Shown here in pieces: positions 9,335-18,514 of a stretch of DNA of 64,000 nucleotides. Both the position numbers and the translations under genes were made by a program. The stretch lies in contig LNDS01000029.1 in the NCBI GenBank assembly GCA_001464835.1, positions 1-64,000 on the forward strand. Direction: 5' to 3'. This DNA comes from Rhizobiales bacterium Ga0077525. GTDB taxonomy: Bacteria > Pseudomonadota > Alphaproteobacteria > Rhizobiales > Xanthobacteraceae. Every line of letters begins with the position of its first letter. The stretch's first letter is position 1. The notes beneath the pieces were generated by a model. It was not told where the DNA came from and did not search any database. It saw only the letters and a program-made list of their open reading frames with translations.

Positions 9335-10024
9335 TTATGTTTGTTCGGTCGCCCGGCGTAGCAAACCCGCGATCAGGAAGTAAAGGCCGATTGCCCCCAA
9401 CGCCGCGACGACGTAAGGCCCGGGCGTGAAGTCGGTGGCGACCGCCACGAAAGCCAGCACCGCCCACGCCGCCATCAGCGCGATATTGAGAATGCGCCAT
9501 TGCCGCACCCGCAATGGATGCACGAAGCGCATCGGTGCGAAGGTCAGCCCGGCGAGCGCGACAACCGCCACGGCGGCAACCCAGGGCTCCGGCTCCAGCA
9601 CGAAGAGATAAAAGGCCACCAGATTCCACACCGCCGGAAAGCCGCGGAAATAATTGTCGCCGGTCTTCATGTTGCCGTCGGCGAAATACAGCGCGCCGGT
9701 GATGACGATGACGCACGCGAGCGGGATCGCCAGCAACTCAGGCAGATAGCCGCTGGCGGCGATCGCATAAGCCGGCACGAACACGTAGGTGATGAAATCG
9801 ACGACGAAATCGAGCCCCTCGCCCGACCAGCGCGGCAACACTTCCTGAACCTTGAAGCGACGCGCCATCGGCCCATCAACGCCATCGACGATCAGCGCAA
9901 GTCCCAGCGTGAAGAACATCGCCGCCCAATGGCCGCCGGTGGCGAAGATCAGCGCCAACAGGCCGAGCGCCGCGCCCAGAGCGGTGAAGATGTGAACGGC
10001 GAAGGCGCGGGCTGTAACGAACAT
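9335..10024 (-). CDS. pcs: Phosphatidylcholine synthase
   Basis: Integral inner-membrane enzyme that condenses CDP-diacylglycerol with choline to phosphatidylcholine, a one-step pathway of rhizobia and relatives. The CDP-alcohol phosphotransferase motif has the wide Pcs spacing: DGPMAR, twelve residues, then G-x3-D-x3-D in GEGLDFVVD. About seven hydrophobic segments follow one another over 229 residues. The ATG at 10024 overlaps the TGA of the upstream DUF1326 gene (TGATG), pointing to translational coupling; an alternative TTG lies seven codons earlier. Host-associated alphaproteobacteria often depend on this lipid. Confidence 0.93.
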   Translation of the reverse strand: MFVTARAFAVHIFTALGAALGLLALIFATGGHWAAMFFTLGLALIVDGVDGPMARRFKVQEVLPRWSGEGLDFVVDFITYVFVPAYAIAASGYLPELLAIPLACVIVITGALYFADGNMKTGDNYFRGFPAVWNLVAFYLFVLEPEPWVAAVAVVALAGLTFAPMRFVHPLRVRQWRILNIALMAAWAVLAFVAVATDFTPGPYVVAALGAIGLYFLIAGLLRRATEQT

Positions 10025-10641
10025 CACCGTTGCTGATTGCCCCAATCGAGCTTGACGATTTCGGCCGAACGCCCGGTCAGGTTCCAGTTGCGGCCGAAGC
10101 CGCGAAAGCGCGACTTGTCCGATTTGGCGACGATGACATCCGGCCCGATCCAGTATTCACTGTTGCGGATGACAACATTGCCCTCGCGGTCGTTGCCGCG
10201 CACCGGCGTGATCGCGCCCTCGACATATTTCTCGATGCGGATGCGCCGCGTCTGGCCGTCAGTCTCATACGAGATGGGTACTTGATGCACGCCGAGGAAC
10301 TGGCCGACCAGAATGGACAGGAGATGCGTGGTGCCGCCAACACGCCCCGTGAAGATCCGCGTCAAACCCTTGACCGCCTGGATCGGCGCCTTGTCGTCGA
10401 CAAACAGAGCCGCGGTCCAGTTGCCGCGCGACATGATGCCGGGCAGATCCATCATCAGGCCGACCTTGATGCCGGACAGATCGACGTTATCAAAGTTACC
10501 TTGATCGATGCGCACGCCGGCCCAGGTCTGGCAGCGGTCCTCGGTCGGCGGATGATCGCCAAGCGACAAAACGCAGGGACAGAACACCGTGCAACTGCAC
10601 GACAAGGTCATCTCGCCCTTGAGGGCCCAGGCTTCGGTCAC
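10024..10641 (-). CDS. DUF1326 domain protein
   Basis: A 205-residue conserved protein of unknown function. The N-terminal region has a dense cysteine group, SCSCTVFCPC (residues 14-23), and DRCQTW a little later, suggestive of a metal or redox site. A DUF1326 core follows (GNFDNVDLSGIKVGL, GIMSRGNW). No signal peptide is seen. It starts with GTG preceded by GGGAG. It sits between a DUF2182 membrane protein and pcs on the same strand; DUF1326 and DUF2182 genes are often neighbours, so a joint function at the membrane is likely but unknown. Confidence 0.88.
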   Translation of the reverse strand: MTEAWALKGEMTLSCSCTVFCPCVLSLGDHPPTEDRCQTWAGVRIDQGNFDNVDLSGIKVGLMMDLPGIMSRGNWTAALFVDDKAPIQAVKGLTRIFTGRVGGTTHLLSILVGQFLGVHQVPISYETDGQTRRIRIEKYVEGAITPVRGNDREGNVVIRNSEYWIGPDVIVAKSDKSRFRGFGRNWNLTGRSAEIVKLDWGNQQR

Positions 10642-10674
10642 GCTGTCACTCCCGCATTTTCTTGTTGTCTTAGC

Positions 10675-11559
10675 TCAAATCGTACGTCCCGGCCAATGGA
10701 CCAAAACGGAAGCGCCGATGAACCAGACTCCGGCAGCAATCAACGCGACGCCGATGGCATAAGTGAAGCGCTTGCCGGTTCCCATCTTCTCCAGCGTCAT
10801 GACGATGCCGAGCGCCGCCATCCAGATGACGTTCATGACGCCGACCGCGAACATCACCAGCATCATCGCCCAGCAGCAGCCGAAGCAGAACAAGCCCTGG
10901 CGCAGGCCGAGCTTGAACACGCCGCGCGGCGTCGTCGCCCAGTTGGCGAAGAAAAACGGGAACGGCGACTGGCATTGCCGCAGACACGCGAGCTTGAGAG
11001 CGGAAAATTGATAGGCACCGGCGGCGATGAGGATCGCGCCCGAGAACAGGCCGCTGACCGTGGCCATGGCGGGATCGATCAGCGCGGCGCGGGTCGCCGC
11101 GTATTGCGCCACGGTCGCCAGCGCGGCAAAGCCGAACCAGACCAAAGTGTAGCCGGCGGCCAGCACGAAGGGCGACACGACATGTTCGCCCTTGCGCGCG
11201 GCGGTGTCGGCGATTTCCGCATAGGTCAGGATCATCGGCGACGCGCTCGGCAGCATCATGGCGAGCGTCATCGCGCCCCACATCGAGGCGACCAGGGCAA
11301 AGCCGGAGACGCCCCAGACGCCGCCCGGCACCGAGGCGACGCCGAAGGTCGAGCCGCAAATGGCTGTCCACGCTCCTGCGATCCACGTCCCGGATGGGCC
11401 CGACATGCCCGCCGTCAATAAAGCAAGATAAAGCCAGCCGAGCGCGACCAGCACGATGACGCACATAACCGCCAGCCGCTTCGGCCGCGCGAAAACAGCG
11501 CCCAGCCGCGAGGCGGCGGGCGACAAATGCGGCAGGCTGCGGTCGGCGGCTTCGGACAT
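10675..11559 (-). CDS. DUF2182 integral membrane protein, predicted metal-binding
   Basis: A 294-residue protein with about seven to eight transmembrane segments, annotated in databases as a predicted metal-binding membrane protein. Distinctive residues are MWGAMTLAMMLPSASP near residue 90, CLRQCQSP in a central loop, and GLFCFGCCWAMMLVMF, a cysteine- and methionine-rich helix of the sort that could hold copper or another soft metal. The start at 11559 has CAAGGGAG six bases upstream. It heads a probable five-gene minus-strand operon (this gene, DUF1326, pcs, SDR, quinone reductase). The metal role is inferred, not shown. Confidence 0.87.
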   Translation of the reverse strand: MSEAADRSLPHLSPAASRLGAVFARPKRLAVMCVIVLVALGWLYLALLTAGMSGPSGTWIAGAWTAICGSTFGVASVPGGVWGVSGFALVASMWGAMTLAMMLPSASPMILTYAEIADTAARKGEHVVSPFVLAAGYTLVWFGFAALATVAQYAATRAALIDPAMATVSGLFSGAILIAAGAYQFSALKLACLRQCQSPFPFFFANWATTPRGVFKLGLRQGLFCFGCCWAMMLVMFAVGVMNVIWMAALGIVMTLEKMGTGKRFTYAIGVALIAAGVWFIGASVLVHWPGRTI

Positions 11560-11641
11560 CTGACTCCCTTGACCGGATGCATAGCGCATAGCACCGGGGA
11601 CATGCTAATCCGGCTAAACCTAAACAGGATCAGGCGCTTTG

Positions 11642-12844
11642 ATGCCGGACAAATTTGAGACAATCGTTGTCGGCGGCGGGCCGACGGGCCTGACGGCGGC
11701 GATCGCGCTGGCGGCGGGCGGTATCTCCACCGCGCTCATCGGCAAGCGCCCGGCCCGGCCGGACAATCGTACCACCGCGCTGCTTGGCGGTTCCGTCACC
11801 GCACTGGCGACGCTCGGCGTCTGGGAACTCTGCGCCGCCCAATCGGCGCCGCTCAAGGTCATGCGCATCGTCGACGATACCGGGAGGCTGTGGCGCGCGC
11901 CGGAAGTCAAATTCGCATCGAGCGAAATCGGCCTCGACGCCTTCGGCCGCAACATCGCCAACCGCGATCTGGTCTCGGCGCTGGAGGCGCGCGCCGCCCA
12001 ATTGCCGAACCTGCATGTGATGGACGACAAAGTTGTCGCCGTCGAACCAGCCGACGAGACCGCTGTCATCACCGTCAAAAACGGCAGCCGCCTGAGCGCC
12101 CCTCTTGTCGTCGGCGCCGATGGCCGCCAGTCGCTGTGCCGCACGGCGGCCGGCATCGGCGTCAACGAGCATGCCTACAAGCAGGTCGCGCTCACGGTCT
12201 GCTTGCGCCATTCGAGGCCGCACCGCGACACCTCGACCGAATTCCACACGCCTCATGGACCGTTCACTCTGGTGCCGTTGCCCGGCCTGCGCTCCAGCCT
12301 TGTCTGGGTCTTGGAGCCGCGCCAAGCCGACGACATTGCCGCGCTGGACGATGCAGCGCTTGCCATCGAAATCGAACGCGCGTCGCATTCGATCCTCGGC
12401 AAGATCGAACTCGAGCCCGGCCGCGGCCTGTTCCCCTTGAGCACGGTCACCGCGCACGCCTTCGGCGCCAACCGCATCGCGTTGGTCGGCGAGGCCGCGC
12501 ATGTCATCCCGCCGATTGGCGCGCAGGGCCTCAATCTTGGCCTGCGCGACGCCGCCACCATTGGCGAACTGGCCGCCGAGGCGCGGCGCGATGGCCGCGA
12601 CATCGGCGGCGCCGACGTGCTGGCCGCTTATGACAACCGCCGCCGCGCCGATGTCACCACGCGCGGGCTGGTTATCGACCTCGTCAACCGCACGCTGCTG
12701 ACGGATTTCCTGCCGGTGCAGGGGTTGCGCGGCCTCGGGCTGTACATGATCGACAAGATCGGCCCGCTGCGCCGTGCCGTCATGCGCGAGGGCATCGCGC
12801 CGTCGTCGGCGCAGCCGCGGCTGATGCGCGGCGAACTTATTTAA
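11642..12844 (+). CDS. FAD-dependent monooxygenase, UbiH/UbiF-like ubiquinone hydroxylase
   Basis: A 400-residue flavoprotein hydroxylase. The dinucleotide motif VVGGGPTGLTAAIALA lies at residues 9-24, followed by DNRTTALLGGS, typical of UbiH/UbiF/COQ6. The FAD-ribose motif is VVGADGRQS and the second FAD motif is NRIALVGEAAHVIPPIGAQG, where the PPIGAQGLN sequence is the ubiquinone-hydroxylase signature. It probably introduces a hydroxyl into the ubiquinone ring at the inner-membrane surface; which ring position cannot be told from sequence. It is alone on the plus strand between two unrelated minus-strand genes. Confidence 0.9.
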   Translation: MPDKFETIVVGGGPTGLTAAIALAAGGISTALIGKRPARPDNRTTALLGGSVTALATLGVWELCAAQSAPLKVMRIVDDTGRLWRAPEVKFASSEIGLDAFGRNIANRDLVSALEARAAQLPNLHVMDDKVVAVEPADETAVITVKNGSRLSAPLVVGADGRQSLCRTAAGIGVNEHAYKQVALTVCLRHSRPHRDTSTEFHTPHGPFTLVPLPGLRSSLVWVLEPRQADDIAALDDAALAIEIERASHSILGKIELEPGRGLFPLSTVTAHAFGANRIALVGEAAHVIPPIGAQGLNLGLRDAATIGELAAEARRDGRDIGGADVLAAYDNRRRADVTTRGLVIDLVNRTLLTDFLPVQGLRGLGLYMIDKIGPLRRAVMREGIAPSSAQPRLMRGELI

Positions 12845-12890
12845 CGCGAAACTCCGGATCGATCGGCACAGGCAAAGCCGACTGCATGGA

Positions 12891-13853
12891 CTACCTGAAA
12901 AGAAGATGCGGCAACGTGCCCGTCTTCACCATCCACATCACGCTGGTCAACGTCAGCACCGACACCACAGTGCCGATCAGCACCGCGCCGGAGGCCTGCT
13001 CGACCCAGGTGTCGTATTGCCGCGCGAACACAAACACGTTGAGCGCCGGCGGCAGCGCCGCCATCAGGATCGCGGTATCGACCCACAATTGCTCGAACGG
13101 TCCGAACAGCGACAGCAGCAGGAACATCACAATGGGATGCAGCACCAACTTCACCGCTGTAAGGTACGGCACTTCCCAGGGCATCTTCTTCAACGGCCGC
13201 AGCGCGACGGTGACGCCGAGCGCAAACAGCGCGCACGGCGCCGAGGCGTTCTGCAAGAACTGCATCAGCCGCTCGATGGCGAGCGGCGGCTGATACTGGA
13301 TCGCCGCCGACCCAATGCCGAGCGCGGTTGCGATGACCAGCGGATTGGTGCCGATGCGTTTGACCACGTCGAATGCAATTGAGCCGATGCTTTTCTTGTC
13401 CGGGCTGGCGACCGCCATCATGAACGGCACCAGGGAGAACAGCAGCAGCGTGTCGAAGCAGAAAATCAGCGCCACCGGCACCGCCGCTTGCGCCCCCAAT
13501 GTCGCCAGCGCCAGGCCCGGGCCCATATAGCCGATGTTGCCGTAGCCGCCGGCCAGGCCGGCGATGGTCGACTCGTCGATGCGACCGCGGCGGATCAGCA
13601 TGCCAATGGCGAACGCCACGGCGAAGGCCCAGAACGTCGACAAGGTGGTGGCGAAAATGAAGTCGACCCGGGCCAGTTGCTCGAGCGGCGTCTTCGACAG
13701 GATGCTGTAAAACAGCGCCGGCAGCGACACATAGACGATGAAGAAATTCATCCAGGCGAGCGCGGTATCGGGGATCTGCTTGATCTTGCCGCAGGCAAAA
13801 CCAATAAAAATCAGCCCGAAAAACGGCAGAGCCAGATTGAGGACTTCGATCAT
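12891..13853 (-). CDS. AEC family transporter (auxin efflux carrier type)
   Basis: A 320-residue membrane protein with about ten hydrophobic segments in two halves. It begins FFGLIFIGFACGKIKQIPD, the usual AEC N-terminal repeat, and has the GNIGYMGPGLALATLG helix-break motif near residue 105. Bacterial members carry malonate, malate or other carboxylates out or in; the substrate here is unknown. It is separated from the divergent malyl-CoA-lyase-type gene by about 90 bases, which must hold both promoters, and a carboxylate link between them is possible. Confidence 0.92.
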   Translation of the reverse strand: MIEVLNLALPFFGLIFIGFACGKIKQIPDTALAWMNFFIVYVSLPALFYSILSKTPLEQLARVDFIFATTLSTFWAFAVAFAIGMLIRRGRIDESTIAGLAGGYGNIGYMGPGLALATLGAQAAVPVALIFCFDTLLLFSLVPFMMAVASPDKKSIGSIAFDVVKRIGTNPLVIATALGIGSAAIQYQPPLAIERLMQFLQNASAPCALFALGVTVALRPLKKMPWEVPYLTAVKLVLHPIVMFLLLSLFGPFEQLWVDTAILMAALPPALNVFVFARQYDTWVEQASGAVLIGTVVSVLTLTSVMWMVKTGTLPHLLFR

Positions 13854-13945
13854 TTCGGCATCCCATCGTGCCTACATCAAGCCCACTTGGCGCGGCCTTT
13901 GCATTCCTCTAAACGCGAGAGGCTCCCTTTGGAAGGACCAAGCCT

Positions 13946-14986
13946 GTGAAACTGCCCCGCCAGTTCTTTCAGCCGCTCGCCATCGGGGCGCCTGCCCCGA
14001 TGCGCGATTTACCCGTCCGACTCGAGCGGATGATCCATTTCGTCCCTCCGCATATGGAGAAGATGCGCGCCAAGGTACCGGAACTGGCCAAAACGGTCGA
14101 TGTGGTGCTGGGCAATCTCGAGGACGCTATTCCCGTCGAGGCCAAGGAGGCCGCCCGCAAGGGTTTCATCGAGATGGGCCAGTCGGTCGATTTCGGACCG
14201 ACCGGGCTGTGGACCCGCATCAATGCGCTGAATTCGCCGTGGGCGCTCGACGACATTACCGAAATCATCGGAAACATCGGCAACAAACTCGACGTCATCA
14301 TGCTGCCCAAGGTCGATGGCCCGTGGGACATCCATTATCTCGACCAGTTGCTGGCGCAACTCGAAGCGCGGCACAAGGTTGCCAAGCCGATCCTGATCCA
14401 CGCCATTCTTGAAACGGCGCAGGGCGTCAACAATGTCGAGGCCATCGCCACCGCCTCGCCACGCATGCATGGCATGAGCTTAGGTCCCGCCGATCTGGCC
14501 GCTTCGCGCGCGATGAAAACCACCCGCGTCGGCGGCGGCCATCCGGAATACAAGGTCCTGGCCGATGCCGAAGGAGATACGCCGCGCGCCACCTCACAGC
14601 AGGACCTCTGGCATTACACCACGGCCAAGATGGTCGATGCCTGCGCCGCGGCCAGCATCAAGCCGTTTTACGGCCCGTTCGGCGATTTCTCCGATGCCGC
14701 CGCCTGCGAGTCACAATTCCGCAACTCGTTTCTGCTGGGCTGCGTCGGCGCATGGACGCTGCATCCGTCGCAGATCGCCATCGCCAAGAAGGTCTATGCG
14801 CCGGACCCGGCCGAGGTCGCCTTTGCCAAGAAAATCGTGGAGTCGATGCCGGACGGCGCCGGCGCCGTCATGATCGATGGCAAGATGCAGGACGACGCCA
14901 CCTGGAAACAGGCCAAGGTACTGATCGATCTGGCCAAACTGGTCGCGGCCAAGGACCCGGAGATGGGCCAGCGATACGGGCTGTAA
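13946..14986 (+). CDS. HpcH/HpaI aldolase family CoA-ester lyase (malyl-CoA / citramalyl-CoA lyase type)
   Basis: A 346-residue CitE-like lyase that cleaves a 3-hydroxyacyl-CoA such as malyl-CoA to acetyl-CoA and glyoxylate. Features: the arginine-bearing [15 protein letters not shown] start, [19 protein letters not shown] with Mg-binding glutamate, [27 protein letters not shown] and [11 protein letters not shown]. Length and the RMIHF start fit L-malyl-CoA lyases of alphaproteobacteria. The start is GTG with GGAAGGA upstream. Partners of the ethylmalonyl-CoA or serine cycle are not in the window, so the physiological substrate stays open. Confidence 0.87.
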   Translation: MKLPRQFFQPLAIGAPAPMRDLPVRLERMIHFVPPHMEKMRAKVPELAKTVDVVLGNLEDAIPVEAKEAARKGFIEMGQSVDFGPTGLWTRINALNSPWALDDITEIIGNIGNKLDVIMLPKVDGPWDIHYLDQLLAQLEARHKVAKPILIHAILETAQGVNNVEAIATASPRMHGMSLGPADLAASRAMKTTRVGGGHPEYKVLADAEGDTPRATSQQDLWHYTTAKMVDACAAASIKPFYGPFGDFSDAAACESQFRNSFLLGCVGAWTLHPSQIAIAKKVYAPDPAEVAFAKKIVESMPDGAGAVMIDGKMQDDATWKQAKVLIDLAKLVAAKDPEMGQRYGL

Positions 14987-15046
14987 GCGGGGCCAATATG
15001 TCTTTTCGACTAGCCAATGCCGCCATGACCCACTAACTGATCGTCC

Positions 15047-15391
15047 ATGAGCCTGTCCAAGAACAAGACGCACACCGCAAAATTCACCATCGGCCAGGTG
15101 GTCAAGCACCGGCTGTTCTCGTTCCGCGGGGTGATCTTCGATATCGACCCCGTGTTCAACAACACCGAGGAATGGTGGGAGGCGATCCCGGCCGACGTGC
15201 GGCCGCGCAAGGACCAGCCATTCTATCACCTGTTCGCCGAAAATGCCGAGACCGAGTACATCGCTTACGTCTCCGAGCAGAACCTGTTGCCCGATACGTC
15301 CGGCACGCCGATCCGCCATCCGCAGGTCGATGAGGTGTTCGAACGGGACGACAGCGGCAATTATCGTCCGCTCAACAGCCAGATGAACTAG
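15047..15391 (+). CDS. hspQ: Heat shock protein HspQ (YccV-like hemimethylated-DNA-binding fold)
   Basis: A 114-residue protein of the HspQ/YccV family. It has the conserved KFTIGQVVKHRLFSFRGVI opening, the DIDPVF and EEWW segments, then DQPFYHLFAEN and YVSEQNLLPD. In E. coli the protein binds hemimethylated DNA and acts as an adaptor for Lon protease in stress. A short gap separates it from the upstream lyase gene, so read-through is possible. A palindromic repeat starts immediately after its stop. Confidence 0.95.
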   Translation: MSLSKNKTHTAKFTIGQVVKHRLFSFRGVIFDIDPVFNNTEEWWEAIPADVRPRKDQPFYHLFAENAETEYIAYVSEQNLLPDTSGTPIRHPQVDEVFERDDSGNYRPLNSQMN

Positions 15392-15392
15392 C

Positions 15393-15549
15393 TGTCATTC
15401 CGGGGCGCGAGCTACCAGCGCGCACGCGCTGTGGCGAGCGAACCCGAAATCCAGAAGCACCGACAATGTGCATTTCTGGATTCCGGAGCCGGCCATAGCG
15501 CGTTGAAGACGCGCGTAACCGCACTTATGCGCGCCGTCCCGGAATGGCA
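15393..15549. repeat. Palindromic intergenic repeat, CATTCCGG / GGAATCCAGA family (copy 1)
   Basis: It begins TCATTCCGGGGCGCG and ends GCGCCGTCCCGGAATGG, with an inner pair AAATCCAGAA and TTCTGGATTCCGG. The same ordered blocks recur near 40240 and 49722 in this window. It fills the space between hspQ and the ialB-type gene. Confidence 0.8.
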
Positions 15550-15550
15550 G

Positions 15551-15587
15551 AAAATAAAAAAAAGGCGCGGCCGAAGCCGCGCCTTTT
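15551..15587 (-). terminator. Rho-independent terminator of the ialB-type gene
   Basis: Perfect 8-bp stem GGCGCGGC / GCCGCGCC with loop CGAA. Read on the minus strand it is followed by eight T, then ATTTT. It lies 22 bases past the stop of the minus-strand gene. On the plus strand it is followed by TTTTG, so it may also stop transcripts from hspQ. Confidence 0.88.
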
Positions 15588-15608
15588 GTCTGTCGATCAG
15601 CGAACCAG

Positions 15609-16412
15609 TTAGCGTTTCGGGGCAGCAGCACCCGGCGCTGCCGGAGCGGCGGCCTGCGGCTGCTGCGCTTCCAGCTTCTTGCGCGCCTCTTCTGCCTTCT
15701 TCTGCAATTCTTCCTGCAACTTGCGCTGCTGCTCTTCAAACACCTTCGGGTCCGTCGCCGGGCCGTCATAGGCCTTGGCGAAATCGGCCAGCGGCAACGG
15801 CAGGCTAATCGGCGTGCCCTGCATGTTGATGGCCTGAACGGTCAGCATCTGGCCTTTCTTCATGCGGCCGATGATGTCGTCGGTCAGGGCGTAGTCGGAC
15901 ATGCAGCCGACCGGGAAGCAGATCTTGTATGGCTCCTGCACAGGCTGGCCCTGGTCGATCAGCATGCGGGTGCCGTGCGCAAGCTGCATGCCGAGCGGCA
16001 CGGTGACGCGCAGGACCTTCTGCCCGCCTTCCGGCTCGAACAGCTGGACGATGGCGACCGGCATGCCGTTTTCGAGGCGGCCGTCCTTGGTGATGACGCA
16101 GACCTGCTGGTTGTTGGTGTCCGGACCCTTGCCGCAGATTTTCATCCACGGCGAGTACATCAGTTGCGGCTGATCGGCGGCGGCCTGCGGCGCGGCGGGC
16201 GCTGCCGGGGCGGCTGGCGCTTGTGCGGCCGGAGCGGCTGGCTTCCTGGCCGCCGGTGCCGGGGCTGCCGGCTTGGCGGGGGCGGCCGCCGGGGGCGTCT
16301 GGGCCTGCGCGGATGGCGCCGCCAGCAGGCCGAGGCCCAGAAGGCTGGCGCCTGCCATCGCGGCGGTCAGCGCGCGGCCAAACGGCCGGGCCGTTGCGAT
16401 CCGATGATCCAT
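15609..16412 (-). CDS. Invasion-associated locus B (IalB) family protein
   Basis: A 267-residue exported protein. A signal peptide (about 40 residues, ending APSAQAQT) is followed by a low-complexity Ala/Pro linker to about residue 95. The IalB domain then runs MYSPWMKICGKGPDTNNQQ, CVITKDGR, LRVTVPLGM, CFPVGCMSDY to MKKGQ, with paired cysteines expected to form disulfides. It ends in a charged helix rich in Glu, Lys and Gln (about residues 215-255) and an Ala/Pro tail. IalB was named in Bartonella, but homologues are general envelope proteins in non-pathogens. The ATG at 16412 has AAGGAC upstream. Confidence 0.92.
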   Translation of the reverse strand: MDHRIATARPFGRALTAAMAGASLLGLGLLAAPSAQAQTPPAAAPAKPAAPAPAARKPAAPAAQAPAAPAAPAAPQAAADQPQLMYSPWMKICGKGPDTNNQQVCVITKDGRLENGMPVAIVQLFEPEGGQKVLRVTVPLGMQLAHGTRMLIDQGQPVQEPYKICFPVGCMSDYALTDDIIGRMKKGQMLTVQAINMQGTPISLPLPLADFAKAYDGPATDPKVFEEQQRKLQEELQKKAEEARKKLEAQQPQAAAPAAPGAAAPKR

Positions 16413-16653
16413 TGCAACTCGTCCTTTGTTATTAACCGTCGGCAGCCTTAAGGGCCGCGCCAAAACGGGCGGTTCGGCTCTCTCCGGACAAAATACGGCG
16501 GGAGCGTGACATTCGATCGCAGCCTGATAACCGATATTGCACCGGCAATAAAGCCACGAATAAGACCAAAGTGCGGGGCAGCCGTAAACGACGCCGGGCC
16601 CGCGCGCTCTGTGTTAAACCCTAAGCAAAACCGGGACGAATCGCATTAAACGA

Positions 16654-18495
16654 TTGCTCACAGCCTTAACGACGGATGCCGCCGCGCTGGAATTGAAGGC
16701 GTCGCGACGCACGATCCTGATCGGCGCGATGCTCGCCGCGCTCGGCTTGGGGCGCAAGGAGGCCAAAGCGTCGCAGGCCGCGCACGCCATCGCCATGCAG
16801 GGCGAACCGGCCTGGCCGCCCTCCTTCAGCGTTCCAAGCTACGCCAATGCCGCGGCGCCCCAGGGCGGGCAACTGACGCAGGGCGTGCTCGGCACATTCG
16901 ACAGCCTCAATCCGTTCATTGTCAGAGGCCTGCCCGCCGTCAACATGCGCGGTTATGTCGTCGAGAGCCTCTTGGCGCGGGGCTATGACGAACCCTTCAC
17001 TCTCTATGGCCTGCTCGCCGACAGCATCGAAACCAATACCGAGCGAACCTACGTCACGTTCACGATCCATCCGGCGGCACGGTTCTCCGACGGGCAAAAG
17101 GTCACGGCGGACGACGTCGTTTTTTCCTTTAATCTGCTGCGCGACAAGGGCCGGCCGTTGTTCGGCATTTATTACGGCAAGGTCGCCAAGGCCGAAGCCG
17201 TTGACGCACGTACGGTTCGCTTCGATCTCACAGGTGCCGATGACCGCGAACTCCCGCTGATCCTCGGCCTGATGCCGGTGCTGGCGAAGCACGCCATCGA
17301 CCCGGCCAAATTCGAGGACACAAGTTTCGACCCGTTGCTCGGCAGCGGTCCTTACCGCGTCACCGCCGTCCGCCCCGGCGAGACCGTCACCTTCACGCGC
17401 GATCCGGACTATTGGGGGCGCGACCTGTCGATCAATCGCGGCCTGTGGAATTTCGCCGCCATCAAGTTCGACTACTACCGCGACGGCAACACGCATTTCG
17501 AAGCCTTCAAGAAAGGCCTCTACGACGTCCGCGTCGAGGTCGATCCGGCGCGCTGGCAGACGGCCTACGATTTTCCCGCTCTGCGCGACGGCAACGTGGT
17601 CAAGGAGGAACTGCCCTACGGTCTGCCGAAAGGCATGCAGGGGCTGGTGTTTAACACGCGGCGCGCGATCTTCGCCGACGTCCGCGTGCGCGAGGCGATC
17701 CTCGAATTGTTCGACTTCGAATGGATCAACCATAATTACTTCTTCGATCTCTATGCCCGCACCGCCAGCTATTTCGACGGCTGCGAACTCTCCGCCCACG
17801 GCGAGCCGATGAGCGCGCGCGAGCGCGAACTGCTGGCGCCGTTCCCCGGCGTCGTGCGCGACGACATCGCTCAAGGCAAATGGAAGCCGCCGGTGACCGA
17901 CGGTTCGGGCCGCGACCGCGCCACCTTGCGCCGCGCCTTCGACCTGTTCGCGCAGGCCGGCTACGCCCTGAACGGCACACAACTGGTGCACCGCGCCTCC
18001 GGAAAGCCGTTTACCTTCGAAATCCTCTGCACCACGCGCGAGCAGGAGCGGCTGGCGCTGGTCTTCGTACGCAACCTCAAGCGCGCCGGCATCGATGCGC
18101 AGGTGCGCTCGATCGACGCCACCCAGTTCGAGCGCCGCCGCATCAATTTCGACTTCGACATGATGGAATACCGCTGGGAGCAATCGCTGTCGCCCGGCAA
18201 CGAGCAATTGTTCTACTGGGGCTCGGCCGCCGCCGACCAGCCCGGCAGCCGCAACTACATGGGCGTCAAATCGAAGGCCGCCGACGCCATGATCGCCATG
18301 ATGCTGAAAGCCACGGACCGCGCCGACTTCGTCGCCGCCACCCGCGCACTCGACCGCGTCCTGCTGTCCGGCTTTTACGTGGTACCTTTATACTTTCCGC
18401 CCAAGCAGTGGGTGGCGCGCTGGACGCGAATCGAGCATCCATTAAACACATCGCTGTTCGGCTATTTGCCGGAGACGTGGTGGTACAAGACCTAA
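16654..18495 (+). CDS. Extracellular peptide-binding protein (SBP family 5, YejA-like)
   Basis: A 613-residue periplasmic receptor of a peptide ABC transporter. An SRRTILIGAMLAALGLG stretch near residue 16 looks like a twin-arginine or ordinary export signal. The SBP_bac_5 signature region is YVTFTIHPAARFSDGQKVTA, then GSGPYRV and DPDYWGRDL. Its N-terminal MQGEPAWPPSF and the INRGLWNFAAIKFDYYRD region match the YejA group, whose E. coli member takes up microcin C-type peptides. No permease or ATPase gene is adjacent. No ATG precedes the signal, so the TTG at 16654 is the likely start; this remains uncertain. Confidence 0.87.
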   Translation: MLTALTTDAAALELKASRRTILIGAMLAALGLGRKEAKASQAAHAIAMQGEPAWPPSFSVPSYANAAAPQGGQLTQGVLGTFDSLNPFIVRGLPAVNMRGYVVESLLARGYDEPFTLYGLLADSIETNTERTYVTFTIHPAARFSDGQKVTADDVVFSFNLLRDKGRPLFGIYYGKVAKAEAVDARTVRFDLTGADDRELPLILGLMPVLAKHAIDPAKFEDTSFDPLLGSGPYRVTAVRPGETVTFTRDPDYWGRDLSINRGLWNFAAIKFDYYRDGNTHFEAFKKGLYDVRVEVDPARWQTAYDFPALRDGNVVKEELPYGLPKGMQGLVFNTRRAIFADVRVREAILELFDFEWINHNYFFDLYARTASYFDGCELSAHGEPMSARERELLAPFPGVVRDDIAQGKWKPPVTDGSGRDRATLRRAFDLFAQAGYALNGTQLVHRASGKPFTFEILCTTREQERLALVFVRNLKRAGIDAQVRSIDATQFERRRINFDFDMMEYRWEQSLSPGNEQLFYWGSAAADQPGSRNYMGVKSKAADAMIAMMLKATDRADFVAATRALDRVLLSGFYVVPLYFPPKQWVARWTRIEHPLNTSLFGYLPETWWYKT

Positions 18496-18514
18496 CCTGA
18501 AAAGTGGCCTCGAC

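Noticed and set aside
16413..16653. TTAA clusters before the IalB-type and YejA-like genes as CtrA sites
   Set aside because: The TTAA pairs I see are not spaced by seven bases, so the CtrA consensus is not met.
16666..18207. Minus-strand open frame of 513 codons opposite the YejA-like gene
   Set aside because: Shadow of a clear family-5 solute-binding protein; its translation has no family features.
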